From Flagellimonas olearia (lineage in GTDB: Bacteria > Bacteroidota > Bacteroidia > Flavobacteriales > Flavobacteriaceae), in contig NZ_WELG01000002.1 of NCBI RefSeq assembly GCF_009184425.1, positions 186,001 to 250,000 of the forward strand: a DNA stretch of 64,000 nt. The letters are read 5' to 3'. Made by a program: the position numbers and the translations under genes. Under the pieces are notes generated by a model. It searched no databases. It had not been told where the DNA came from and saw only the letters and a program-made list of their open reading frames with translations. Below, in pieces: positions 15,291-22,594 of this stretch. Positions within the stretch are counted from its first letter, which is position 1. Every line of letters starts with the position of its first letter.

Positions 15291-16157
15291 ATGAGACCAC
15301 TTACCATATCCAAGCAGTTGACAGACCGGGAAAGCCCGGCTCTATCCCGATATTTAAAAGATGTGAGCCGTATTCCCATGATCACTGAGGATGAGGAAGT
15401 AGGTTTGGCAATCCGTATCAGGAATGGGGATTCCCAGGCATTGGAAAAATTGGTGACGGCCAACCTTCGGTTTGTCATATCCGTGGCAAAACAATATCAA
15501 CAAAGGGGAATGAGCCTACATGATCTCATCAATGAAGGCAACGTTGGATTGGTAAGGGCGGCAATGAAATTTGATGAGACCAGGGGATTCAAATTTATTT
15601 CTTATGCCGTATGGTGGATTCGTCAAGGGATATTACAGGCTTTGTCGGAAAACTCAAGAATGGTACGGTTGCCCCTGAACAAAATAAATGTGATCAATAA
15701 AATAAAAACGGTCACGGCTTATTTTGAACAGGTTCACCAAAGACCTCCCTTCGCCGAAGAAGTTTCCGAGATGACCGATATTACCTTGTCCGAAATCAAA
15801 GTCTGTATGAAACATTCGTCTTGGCCACTATCTATGGATCAGACCCTTAGACCAGAAGAAGGAAGCGCAACTCTTTATGACAGATTGACGTCGAGTGACC
15901 AGAACAATCCCGAGTCAAATCTAATTGAGGATTCTTTAAAGGAAGAAATAAGTGAATTATTGGAAATTCTCACACTCCGTGAGGCTTATATCATTAGGAT
16001 GCTATTTGGAATTGGAACGGAAGAAGCCCTTTCAGTGCATCAGATTGCCTATGACCTGGACCTCACAACGGAAAGGGTGAGACAAATTAAAATAAGGGCA
16101 CTGACCCGTTTAAAAAAATCTTCAAAATGTGATCTCCTGAAAGAGTATCTACAATAA
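15291..16157 (+). CDS. RpoD-like (group 2) sigma-70 family factor
   Basis: A 288-residue sigma factor with the compact Bacteroidota RpoD layout: the N-terminal MRPLTISKQLTDRESPALSRY segment, region 2 (about 58-127) with NLRFVISVAKQYQ and FKFISYAVWWIRQ, region 3 with NKINVINKI, and region 4 with an HTH containing TTERVRQIKIRALTRLK. It diverges from the housekeeping sigma as I know it: the usual ERVRQIKEKAIRRLK helix differs at several sites. It is therefore probably an alternative primary-like sigma that selects a related promoter set. It is co-oriented with the bS21 paralogue and the NYN-LOTUS gene, 17 bp downstream. No anti-sigma gene is adjacent. Confidence 0.9.
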   Translation: MRPLTISKQLTDRESPALSRYLKDVSRIPMITEDEEVGLAIRIRNGDSQALEKLVTANLRFVISVAKQYQQRGMSLHDLINEGNVGLVRAAMKFDETRGFKFISYAVWWIRQGILQALSENSRMVRLPLNKINVINKIKTVTAYFEQVHQRPPFAEEVSEMTDITLSEIKVCMKHSSWPLSMDQTLRPEEGSATLYDRLTSSDQNNPESNLIEDSLKEEISELLEILTLREAYIIRMLFGIGTEEALSVHQIAYDLDLTTERVRQIKIRALTRLKKSSKCDLLKEYLQ

Positions 16158-16228
16158 TCATAGCCCTACAAGCTATGGCTCCCTTCACTAACCACTTAAC
16201 AAAGGCATTCTCAACTTATCGTTTATTT

Positions 16229-16886
16229 CAAGATGCCATATTGCTGGGGCGGGGCAATGAATTATAGCCAGTGTTGTAGCACGTTTTTATTCCTCCGTTT
16301 TGTTCAATGGTGAGTGATGTTCATGAACACACTTCCATCCATCTGCCGTCTTAACTAAAAGTAATGTCATTTGGTCCTTTACAATCGCATCAGTTTCTCC
16401 AAACTTGAAATGAAAATCGGTATGAAGGGTTACATTGGCCACATCACCAAATACTGCTATTTTCATATCATCATATTCAAATTTTACCACTTCGGTCACA
16501 TTACTAAAAATTCCACGCTCATACTCTTCGTTTTCTTTATCACCATTTCTGCGCTCCCCATCTTTGAATTCAGTGAATTTTGGTCCGTAACCATGCCCGG
16601 CAATCAATTTGTCCACATTTCCATCCTTTATAGTCTGTTTTAATTCCTCCATCAAAGCCATGACTTCCGCTTTAGCTTCTGGGAATTCGTCATTCAATAG
16701 GTCTATTTTTACTTCCTTAACTTCGATCTTTGCTTCTTCTTTTTGTTTGCAACCAGTAATTATGGTTCCAAAAATCATAATCAATAGAAATGTCAATTTT
16801 GTTTTCATAATACTATATTTAATTGGTTAACAGTTGATTATGAAGTTAAGGATTTTTTTGGATGATGTGCGACAATGTGCTACAAC
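16229..16886. repeat. 650-bp direct repeat, copy 2
   Basis: Second copy of the 13015-13672 segment in the same orientation (offset 3214 bp, about 97 percent identical by counting differences). Together the two copies bracket the bS21-NYN-sigma unit, so recombination between them would delete or circularise it. The right end of this copy is interrupted by the restriction-gene cassette at about 16887. Confidence 0.9.
16287..16808 (-). CDS. DUF4440/SnoaL-like lipoprotein, copy 2
   Basis: Near-identical to the 13073-13594 gene: 173 residues, lipobox cysteine C20, NTF2-like domain. It carries K4 and K31 instead of R4 and E31, with at least a dozen silent changes, so the duplication is recent but not brand new. 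It converges on the sigma-factor gene with about 130 bp between stops. Its upstream side carries the insertion of the restriction-gene cassette 69 bp before the start codon; the promoter may therefore be altered relative to copy 1. Confidence 0.7.
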   Translation of the reverse strand: MKTKLTFLLIMIFGTIITGCKQKEEAKIEVKEVKIDLLNDEFPEAKAEVMALMEELKQTIKDGNVDKLIAGHGYGPKFTEFKDGERRNGDKENEEYERGIFSNVTEVVKFEYDDMKIAVFGDVANVTLHTDFHFKFGETDAIVKDQMTLLLVKTADGWKCVHEHHSPLNKTEE

Positions 16887-16948
16887 GGTGAGTATATGAA
16901 GCGTAGCATCCCAAAGGCTGCTATGATTTAATATACAGCGTTAGGTGC
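16879..16948. repeat. attC-like recombination site
   Basis: Read on the minus strand it begins ACCTAAC (complement of 16940-16946, matching RYYYAAC) and ends GTTGTAGC (complement of 16879-16886). Between them are nested inverted arms TATAT/ATATA (16893-16897, 16931-16935) and TAGCA/TGCTA (16904-16908, 16919-16923) around a 10-nt loop. The 70-bp length, core sequences and overlap with the stop codon of the endonuclease gene are those of an integron attC site. The second core is degenerate. Confidence 0.6.
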
Positions 16949-18143
16949 TTTTTTTATAATTTTTACTTAAGTATTCTATCAAGGTAGGTATTGTATTAAT
17001 TCCTTTTTCAATTAGAATTTTCACAATATCCTTTCCACTTAAAAAGATTATTGGGTGACCATCAGTTCTAACTTCCTCATAAGCTTGTTTAGCTACAGCA
17101 GATGTAGTCACCAAAACTCCAAATTGTCTATTTCGTATCCTTGAAACAAGCCTTGAAACTTCCTTAACACCGACAGTATTTATTTTTTTGTCTAATACTC
17201 CCGGATTATAGCACTTAGCTTCAACTGCGAACTCGGCAAAAATCGGGTCGTCATTAAGTCCTAGCTTTATTCTACCAATAGCGTCTCTTCCTCCATCAAT
17301 TGTTCCTCTTGTGACTTCATCAATTATTATTTTAGAATCGGTCATCCTATATATTTCTGCTGCTAAATATTCAAATAGAGCGGGGTCGCTTGAAAAATAC
17401 TCATATATGAATTTTAGTAAGTCCCATTCAATCTTGTTATCTGGAAGCTGTTCATTGATTGTTCTAATACTAATTGTTCTTTGAGAAGTTAATGGGGTGT
17501 ATTTACCATTTTTTATCCATTTATTGAAAGAAACAGGCTCTTCCTTTGAGTCAATAACTCTATTATTCAGACTATCTAACCATGCTCGAGAAATTTTTGC
17601 GATGTTAAGAATGGTAAAGAATGCCAAGTAGTTTTGAAATCTTAAACCATCAGTTGTTTTCCAAATCGCTACCAAATCTTCTAGTTGATTTTTATCAATC
17701 GTACCAGGCACGCATAAACCTTTAAATTGAACAGATCTATTACTGTTTTTAGTAGGGTGTTTTTTAAAAATAAAAATTGGAGGAATATTAGTTCTAGGTG
17801 ATTCTTGCGAATGAAGTGATTCAAATAAATTTTTCAGAATTGTATTCCCATTTTTCTTTGTGTCGTGTAATTCGTGACCTGGTTTTTTGTTGTCTCCATA
17901 ATACTGAAATATACCAGTTTCAGTATCTATTGTATCAGGCCAGTCTATATTTTCTCCTGAAGTATATAAGATTATATATTTTAAATTACTCAGACTACCT
18001 GCATACCTGAAACCTCCTTGGTTTCCAACTGGCAATATTTTGTTAATAGGGTCATCACCAACGTTCCCATTATTACCGCCTTCATAAACAGCATCAATGA
18101 TTAAATCGCAGTTTGAGAGTTTATCAAATGGGTATATTTTCAT
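16941..18143 (-). CDS. Modification-dependent restriction endonuclease (AspBHI/MspJI-like)
   Basis: The 400-residue protein has a large N-terminal half resembling the AspBHI-type recognition region (starting MKIYPFDKLSNCDLIIDAVYEGG) and a C-terminal Mrr-like catalytic domain with D287 (GGRDAIG), E308-A-K310 (VEAKCY) and the KEVSRLVSRIRNRQFGVLVTT segment. Enzymes of this family cut DNA carrying 5-methylcytosine or hydroxymethylcytosine and need no partner methylase, and none is present here. The gene is AT-rich relative to its surroundings and lies exactly between cassette-type boundaries (18160-18166 and 16879-16948). The modified base targeted cannot be told from the sequence. Confidence 0.78.
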   Translation of the reverse strand: MKIYPFDKLSNCDLIIDAVYEGGNNGNVGDDPINKILPVGNQGGFRYAGSLSNLKYIILYTSGENIDWPDTIDTETGIFQYYGDNKKPGHELHDTKKNGNTILKNLFESLHSQESPRTNIPPIFIFKKHPTKNSNRSVQFKGLCVPGTIDKNQLEDLVAIWKTTDGLRFQNYLAFFTILNIAKISRAWLDSLNNRVIDSKEEPVSFNKWIKNGKYTPLTSQRTISIRTINEQLPDNKIEWDLLKFIYEYFSSDPALFEYLAAEIYRMTDSKIIIDEVTRGTIDGGRDAIGRIKLGLNDDPIFAEFAVEAKCYNPGVLDKKINTVGVKEVSRLVSRIRNRQFGVLVTTSAVAKQAYEEVRTDGHPIIFLSGKDIVKILIEKGINTIPTLIEYLSKNYKKST

Positions 18144-18159
18144 TCTTTATTTTTATTGC

Positions 18160-18166
18160 ACCTAAC
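18160..18166. other. Cassette 5' boundary (GTTRRRY core)
   Basis: ACCTAAC here reads GTTAGGT on the minus strand, the integron core consensus GTTRRRY, 16 nt before the endonuclease start codon. Outside it the sequence AACTTGTTTATAT matches the flank of repeat copy 1 (13669-13681). Confidence 0.6.
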
Positions 18167-18171
18167 TTGTT

Positions 18172-18198
18172 TATATAGATGTATTTTACATCTATATA
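18172..18198. promoter_or_regulatory. Perfect 12-bp palindrome between Xre and endonuclease genes
   Basis: TATATAGATGTA and its exact complement are separated by TTT. It lies upstream of the endonuclease start (18143) and downstream of the xre gene end (18251). It may be an operator for the Xre protein, comparable to controller boxes of restriction systems, or a terminator for xre. Its position suits either role. Confidence 0.5.
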
Positions 18199-18250
18199 CC
18201 CCCAAAATAGGAATAAATACCCTGATAATCAGACTAGCTTATTATCCAAA

Positions 18251-18496
18251 TCAATCCTTAAACTCAAAAAGCTGGGAAATATCAACCTCCATTGCCAGAG
18301 CTAAAGTCACCAATGTTTTTAAAGTTATATTGGTTCTTCCATTCTCTATTCTTGATATGGTAGTCTTATCATAATCACAAATAGAAGCTACATCCAATTG
18401 AGATAATTCCTTACCCTCTCTGACCTCTTTAATGCGTTGACCTAATTTCTTTTGGTAGGCGATTAATATTTCGTCGGTTATTGACATAGATGTCAA
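18251..18496 (-). CDS. Xre-family HTH regulator
   Basis: An 81-residue one-domain regulator: LGQRIKEVREGKELSQLDVA, DKTTISRIENGRTNITLKTL and a Leu-rich end form the five-helix Xre/Cro DNA-binding fold (about residues 18-74). The start may be the ATG at 18487 (MSITDE). It lies just upstream of the restriction endonuclease on the same strand, as controller proteins do, although the cassette boundary at 18160-18166 suggests that it was there before the endonuclease arrived. It could regulate itself, the endonuclease or both. Confidence 0.85.
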   Translation of the reverse strand: MTSMSITDEILIAYQKKLGQRIKEVREGKELSQLDVASICDYDKTTISRIENGRTNITLKTLVTLALAMEVDISQLFEFKD

Positions 18497-18549
18497 TATT
18501 AGTTTCTATATTCGCTGAAAGGGTAAACATGTATGTCAACTTTATAATC

Positions 18550-19023
18550 ATGGAACATTCAGAATTTTTATCTAAAAACTGGCGGAAGCCAAATCCTAGC
18601 CCCCTACAAACCATTAATGATTTTCTTCACCAAAACTCCCACGCCCCCTTGCACCTTGGCTTTGCCAGCTTGGAGATCCAAAACCACCAAAACGGGCAGT
18701 TGCTGCAACGGGTGCATAGGCCGCAGGGCCATCTGATCCTCCAGAAAACCCCACAAGAGGGCATGGCCCAAATAACGGTGCTGGACTATATGGTGTTTCC
18801 CTTCTCCTTCCAATTTGCCATGCCCCGTGCCCAAGGGCCCCATGAGGGCCACATGCTGCAGCTGCCCCGCCCCCTGCACCAAGGCAGTTGGTATGTGGAC
18901 CATGATAAACTGCAGCTCTCCTTTTACATAGACCCCCCGGACCCCTTTCTACGGCTACAGGTAACCCACGTGTACCAAGGCATACTGGTGCGCAACCACT
19001 GCTGTGCCCCTTGTTGCGGGTAA
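18550..19023 (+). CDS. GC-rich hypothetical protein (157 aa)
   Basis: An unusual His, Gln and Pro-rich protein (for example HQNSHAPLHLGF) ending in a cysteine cluster CCAPCCG. I chose the ATG at 18550 because the upstream in-frame ATG at 18490 overlaps the divergent xre gene. The DNA is markedly richer in G and C than its neighbours, and open frames also exist on the other strand; the plus frame has the more natural composition. No family is recognised. The terminal cysteines could bind metal. It could be a transferred gene. Confidence 0.45.
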   Translation: MEHSEFLSKNWRKPNPSPLQTINDFLHQNSHAPLHLGFASLEIQNHQNGQLLQRVHRPQGHLILQKTPQEGMAQITVLDYMVFPFSFQFAMPRAQGPHEGHMLQLPRPLHQGSWYVDHDKLQLSFYIDPPDPFLRLQVTHVYQGILVRNHCCAPCCG

Positions 19024-19108
19024 GCCGTGGAGCCAACATTGGGTATTAGTTTCTTTCGTTTCCTTTCAAGTCGTATCTTAGCGGCCCATACCAAACCTTA
19101 ATACCCAA

Positions 19109-20443
19109 ATGAAATACGTTACAACCCGTTTTATCCAGATCTTAGGCTGTATATTGTTGATGCTGCCTGTTTCCCTACACGCCCAAGAAGAAGTCCTTAA
19201 CCTGAACAAACCGGAAAGGGAAGCTTGGTTTTCCGAGCAAGGTTTTGGCATGTTCATCCATTGGAGTGTGGATGTGGAACTGGGCTCCGTGATCAGCCAC
19301 TCCCTTGTTGGGGCATCGGAAGATTACACCAAACGCTATTTTGAGGAGCTACCAAAGACCTTCAACCCCAAGGCATTTGACCCCGAAAATTGGGCCAAAC
19401 TGGCCAAACTGGCCGGGATGCGGTACGTAATGTTCACCACCAAGCACCACAACGGCTTCTGTATGTACGATACCAAGACCACGGACTACAACATCATGAA
19501 CACGCCCTTTGGGCGGGACGCCACCCGAGAGGTCTTTGATGCGTTCCGAAAAGAAGGCATTGCAATTGGCGTATACTTTTCCCCGGACGATTTTCATTTT
19601 TTATATGAGCAGGGCGTTACCATCAGTAGGGTAGATCCCAAGGCCAAGGCTTCCGGCAACCCACAACTCAACGCTTTTGCCAAAAAGCAGTTGCGCGAAC
19701 TGTTGAAGAACTACGGTAAGGTAGACCTGATCTTTCTGGACGGCATGGAGCAATATGCCGAGACCGAACTGGCCAAAGTGGCCTGGTCCATGGACCCGGA
19801 CATTGTGGTGACCCGCGGCGTAATGCACACCCCGGAACAGAACACCCCCAACGAACCCATGCCCGCCCCTTGGGAGGCTTGCTACACCATGGGTACCCAA
19901 TGGCAGTACAAACCCACCAACGAGACCTATAAAAGCGGCAAGGATATTATTGAGCAACTTATTGAGATCAGGGCAAAAGGCGGCAACTGGTTGCTGAACG
20001 TGGGCCCAAAACCGGATGGCTCATTGCCCATTGAACAGGAAGAGCGCCTTCGCGAAGTGGCCCTTTGGCAGTTTGTGAACGGGGAGTCCATCCATGAGGT
20101 GGAATCTTGGGGCGTGATCCGCGAAGGGAACATCTGGTTCACCAAAAAGAAGAACCAGAATACCGTTTATGCCTTTATCACCAAAGAGGCCATGCCCTTT
20201 GGGAAACGAAAGGCGTTTACCCTAAATTCCGTAAAAGCGGGCCCCAATACCAAGATCAGTGTTTTGGGACAGAATGGAAAGGTGTTGGAGTACGCCCCGA
20301 ACACGGACCCATCACCCAAGATCTTGTCCACGGAAGGGGGCCTTACCATAAGCGTGATGCGATCGCAACGCCTCTACAACGACCAGACGTGGCCCAATCC
20401 CGTGGTGGTGAAAATAGAAGGGGTGCAGTTCCAAAATCCGTAG
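19109..20443 (+). CDS. Secreted GH29 alpha-L-fucosidase
   Basis: A 444-residue glycoside hydrolase family 29 enzyme with a signal peptide (cleavage after A25). Landmarks are the WFSEQGFGMFIHWS start of the barrel (from residue 40), the TKHHNGF loop (111-117) and FLDG with D211 as the expected nucleophile, followed by GNWLLNVGPKPDG. GH29 enzymes remove alpha-L-fucose from glycans of algae and animals. It is monocistronic here with no sulfatase or SusC/D pair beside it, so it may act on fucose-bearing material released by other enzymes. Confidence 0.92.
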   Translation: MKYVTTRFIQILGCILLMLPVSLHAQEEVLNLNKPEREAWFSEQGFGMFIHWSVDVELGSVISHSLVGASEDYTKRYFEELPKTFNPKAFDPENWAKLAKLAGMRYVMFTTKHHNGFCMYDTKTTDYNIMNTPFGRDATREVFDAFRKEGIAIGVYFSPDDFHFLYEQGVTISRVDPKAKASGNPQLNAFAKKQLRELLKNYGKVDLIFLDGMEQYAETELAKVAWSMDPDIVVTRGVMHTPEQNTPNEPMPAPWEACYTMGTQWQYKPTNETYKSGKDIIEQLIEIRAKGGNWLLNVGPKPDGSLPIEQEERLREVALWQFVNGESIHEVESWGVIREGNIWFTKKKNQNTVYAFITKEAMPFGKRKAFTLNSVKAGPNTKISVLGQNGKVLEYAPNTDPSPKILSTEGGLTISVMRSQRLYNDQTWPNPVVVKIEGVQFQNP

Positions 20444-20656
20444 GGAGCAGGAGCGCTTAGCGCCTACCCAAACTCGGGCCAAGTGACTTTAAAGGGCTGT
20501 TTTTCACCCGTCCACGTTTTTGAAACTTAGAAAAAAAAGTTAAAACGACTTTTTTCTCTTAAGGTTTTCATAAATACAAAAATCGAATGGCATTATAAGC
20601 ATAAACTATAAAACAAACCCTTATATTTAGCCAATTCAGATTAATTTTAAACAAAA

Positions 20657-20884
20657 ATGACTCAAGAGTTACTTACAAAGGCCCAAGAGTTTGAAAACAG
20701 ACCTCTGAGCCACATGTCTACCAGCGATAGGGTTGAAGCTTCAAGGGAAGCCAAACAACTGATACTTTCCATTAATGAGATCTATAAGAAAACAAAGGAT
20801 TCCAAATTGATGGATGTCATGAAAAATTTGACCCTGAAAAAGCAGAAGATTGAAAAACGCCTTAAAGGGACCCCTCTAGTGTAG
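20657..20884 (+). CDS. Small conserved-looking helical protein (75 aa)
   Basis: A soluble, all-helical, charged protein (TKAQEFENRPLSH...LTLKKQKIEKRLKG) of no named family, of a kind often seen as single genes in Flavobacteriaceae. It has a long AT-rich leader and its own strong terminator at 20904-20951, so it is probably a well-expressed single-gene unit. Its function is unknown. Confidence 0.65.
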   Translation: MTQELLTKAQEFENRPLSHMSTSDRVEASREAKQLILSINEIYKKTKDSKLMDVMKNLTLKKQKIEKRLKGTPLV

Positions 20885-21195
20885 AGCAAGGTTTCCGCAA
20901 AGGAAGGAATGGGGCCGTGAGCACGTATGCTTATGGCCCCATTCCTTTTTTATATGGGGCCTTCCCCGCCACAAAACCACATCAACTATTTGATTTTTAG
21001 TTACATAAATACAAAATAAGGTCCATTCCCTTCTACGGACGCACATTTATAAAATGTGGTTTTTTCCATTTACAAAACAATTTGTACCAATTATATCCCA
21101 TTTACTGCCATAAATAAAATTGTGGATTGACAGGACCATGCTTTTAGTAATTTCGGTGACAGAACATCACAACCGAACACAAACACTATTGTAAA
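20885..21195. other. Non-coding stretch with terminator
   Basis: Holds the terminator at 20904-20951 and then AT-rich DNA that must include the promoter of the small membrane protein at 21196. No other gene or conserved signal was seen. Confidence 0.5.
20904..20951 (+). terminator. Rho-independent terminator
   Basis: AAGGAATGGGGCC (20904-20916) pairs perfectly with GGCCCCATTCCTT (20935-20947), followed by a T run. It ends the 20657-20884 transcript. Confidence 0.9.
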
Positions 21196-21297
21196 ATGAA
21201 CACTGTAGAAGTAAAACTGGGTTACCTTTTCTGGTATGTTGTCATTGCCATTTCCGTAGTTTCCTTTATCAGCAGTCTGTACAATTATATCAGCTAA
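21196..21297 (+). CDS. Small membrane protein (33 aa)
   Basis: A 33-codon frame starting MNTVEVKLGYLFWYVVIAIS; residues about 9-27 form a single membrane segment. It lies between two terminators (20904-20951 and 21354-21386), which supports a separate short transcript and hence a real microprotein. The function is unknown; single-span microproteins often modulate a larger membrane complex. Confidence 0.55.
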   Translation: MNTVEVKLGYLFWYVVIAISVVSFISSLYNYIS

Positions 21298-21353
21298 GCT
21301 ATACTAAACACCATTCACGAAAATTCCCAATTAGTAATACCGTAGTCTCTCCA

Positions 21354-21386
21354 AAGGGTGTCTTTTTTTAGGACGCCCTTTTTTAT
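21354..21386 (+). terminator. Rho-independent terminator
   Basis: AAGGGTGTC (21354-21362) pairs with GACGCCCTT (21372-21380) with one G-T pair, followed by a T run. It lies after the small membrane protein gene. Confidence 0.85.
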
Positions 21387-21474
21387 TGTATCGAGGTCGA
21401 TTACCTTCTTGACGTTTATCGCTTCGCTATGAATCAACATTAGAAAGGAGTATCTTTGATTACATCCAAAATCC

Positions 21475-21990
21475 ATGAAGCGACACCTACATCTTCTCCT
21501 TTTTTTGGTCCTCGGCGTGGTTTCTTGTGCACAGTCCATTCCCGATGTGCTTGAAAAGTACAACGACCATACGGTTGAATACATAACGGTGGCCTCCTTG
21601 GATACCCTGAACACTCCCTTGCTACTGGATGCCCGGGAACGGGAAGAGTTTGAGGTAAGCCATTTGGACCATGCCCTATGGGTGGGTTATTCGGATTTCG
21701 ATGTGGAAACCGTCCAAGAAATGGTCCCTGACAAGGAAACGCCCCTTGTGGTCTACTGTTCCCTGGGAGTTCGGTCCGAAGAGATTGGGGAGCAACTGGA
21801 AAAGGTTGGATACACCAACGTGAAAAACTTATACGGGGGCATATTTGAATGGAAAAACCAAGGCCATCCCGTTTATGACCAAAATCAACAGCAGACCGAA
21901 AAAGTACATGCCTTTAGTAAGTATTGGGGACGCTTTTTGACCAATGCCGACAAAGTATACACCTCCAAAACCAAGACCAATGGGCAATAG
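21475..21990 (+). CDS. Rhodanese-domain lipoprotein
   Basis: A 171-residue protein with a lipoprotein-type signal (VLGVVSC) and one rhodanese domain (about 45-140): LLLDAREREEF, and the active-site loop CSLGVRS with its catalytic Cys. Rhodaneses transfer sulfur or related groups. It opens the arsenosugar-type cluster and overlaps the next gene by 11 bp, so it is probably part of the same operon; a link to arsenic or thiol chemistry is inference. Confidence 0.85.
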   Translation: MKRHLHLLLFLVLGVVSCAQSIPDVLEKYNDHTVEYITVASLDTLNTPLLLDAREREEFEVSHLDHALWVGYSDFDVETVQEMVPDKETPLVVYCSLGVRSEEIGEQLEKVGYTNVKNLYGGIFEWKNQGHPVYDQNQQQTEKVHAFSKYWGRFLTNADKVYTSKTKTNGQ

Positions 21991-22594
21991 CCTCCTATTG
22001 ATTTTTACCCGAAACCCGGAACTGGGCAAGTGCAAGACCCGTTTGGCAGCCAAGGTGGGGGATACGGCCGCACTGGACATTTACAAATTCCTGCTCCAAC
22101 ATACCGTTTCGTTCACCAAAAACTTGGCTGTTGAAAAATGGGTTTTCTATTCCGAGGACATTTGGGAAAACGATATTTGGGACAACTACACCTACACAAA
22201 AAAGGTACAGCAAGGTCCTAATCTGGGAATGCGAATGTTGAATGCTTTTGAACAAGGGTTCAAGGCAGGCTTTGAAAAAATCATTATTATTGGGAGTGAT
22301 ATGTACCAACTATCCCAAACCGATATGGAAGAGGCTTTCTCAAGATTGGACGACCATGACATTGTTTTGGGGCCGGCAGAAGACGGGGGGTACTATCTTC
22401 TGGGGATGACGACCTTGAAAAAGGAAGTCTTCCAGGACAAAACATGGGGAACGGACACGGTGCTGTCCAACACCCTGCAGGATCTAAGATCCGAATCGGT
22501 TTTTATGCTCCCCGAAAAGAATGATGTGGATCACTACGAAGACATTAAGGATATAGAGGCGTTTCAGCCTTTTTTAAAACATATGAAAGAATGA
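21980..22594 (+). CDS. TIGR04282-family glycosyltransferase (arsenosugar-type)
   Basis: A nucleotide-diphospho-sugar-transferase-like protein (DUF2064): LLLIFTRNPELGKCKTRLA at the N-terminus, IIIGSDMYQLS, and GPAEDGGYYLLGM. The family is associated with arsenosugar biosynthesis clusters. I chose the ATG at 21980 (MGNSLLL), which gives the normal family start and overlaps the rhodanese gene by 11 bp; an upstream ATG at 21944 is possible. Its stop overlaps the start of the phosphorylase gene (ATGA), indicating coupling. Confidence 0.85.
   Translation: MGNSLLLIFTRNPELGKCKTRLAAKVGDTAALDIYKFLLQHTVSFTKNLAVEKWVFYSEDIWENDIWDNYTYTKKVQQGPNLGMRMLNAFEQGFKAGFEKIIIIGSDMYQLSQTDMEEAFSRLDDHDIVLGPAEDGGYYLLGMTTLKKEVFQDKTWGTDTVLSNTLQDLRSESVFMLPEKNDVDHYEDIKDIEAFQPFLKHMKE

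Noticed and set aside
18604-19039. Two leftward reading frames in the GC-rich patch
   Set aside because: Gly/Ala/Arg-rich low-complexity translations typical of antisense frames in GC-rich DNA; the plus frame is more protein-like.
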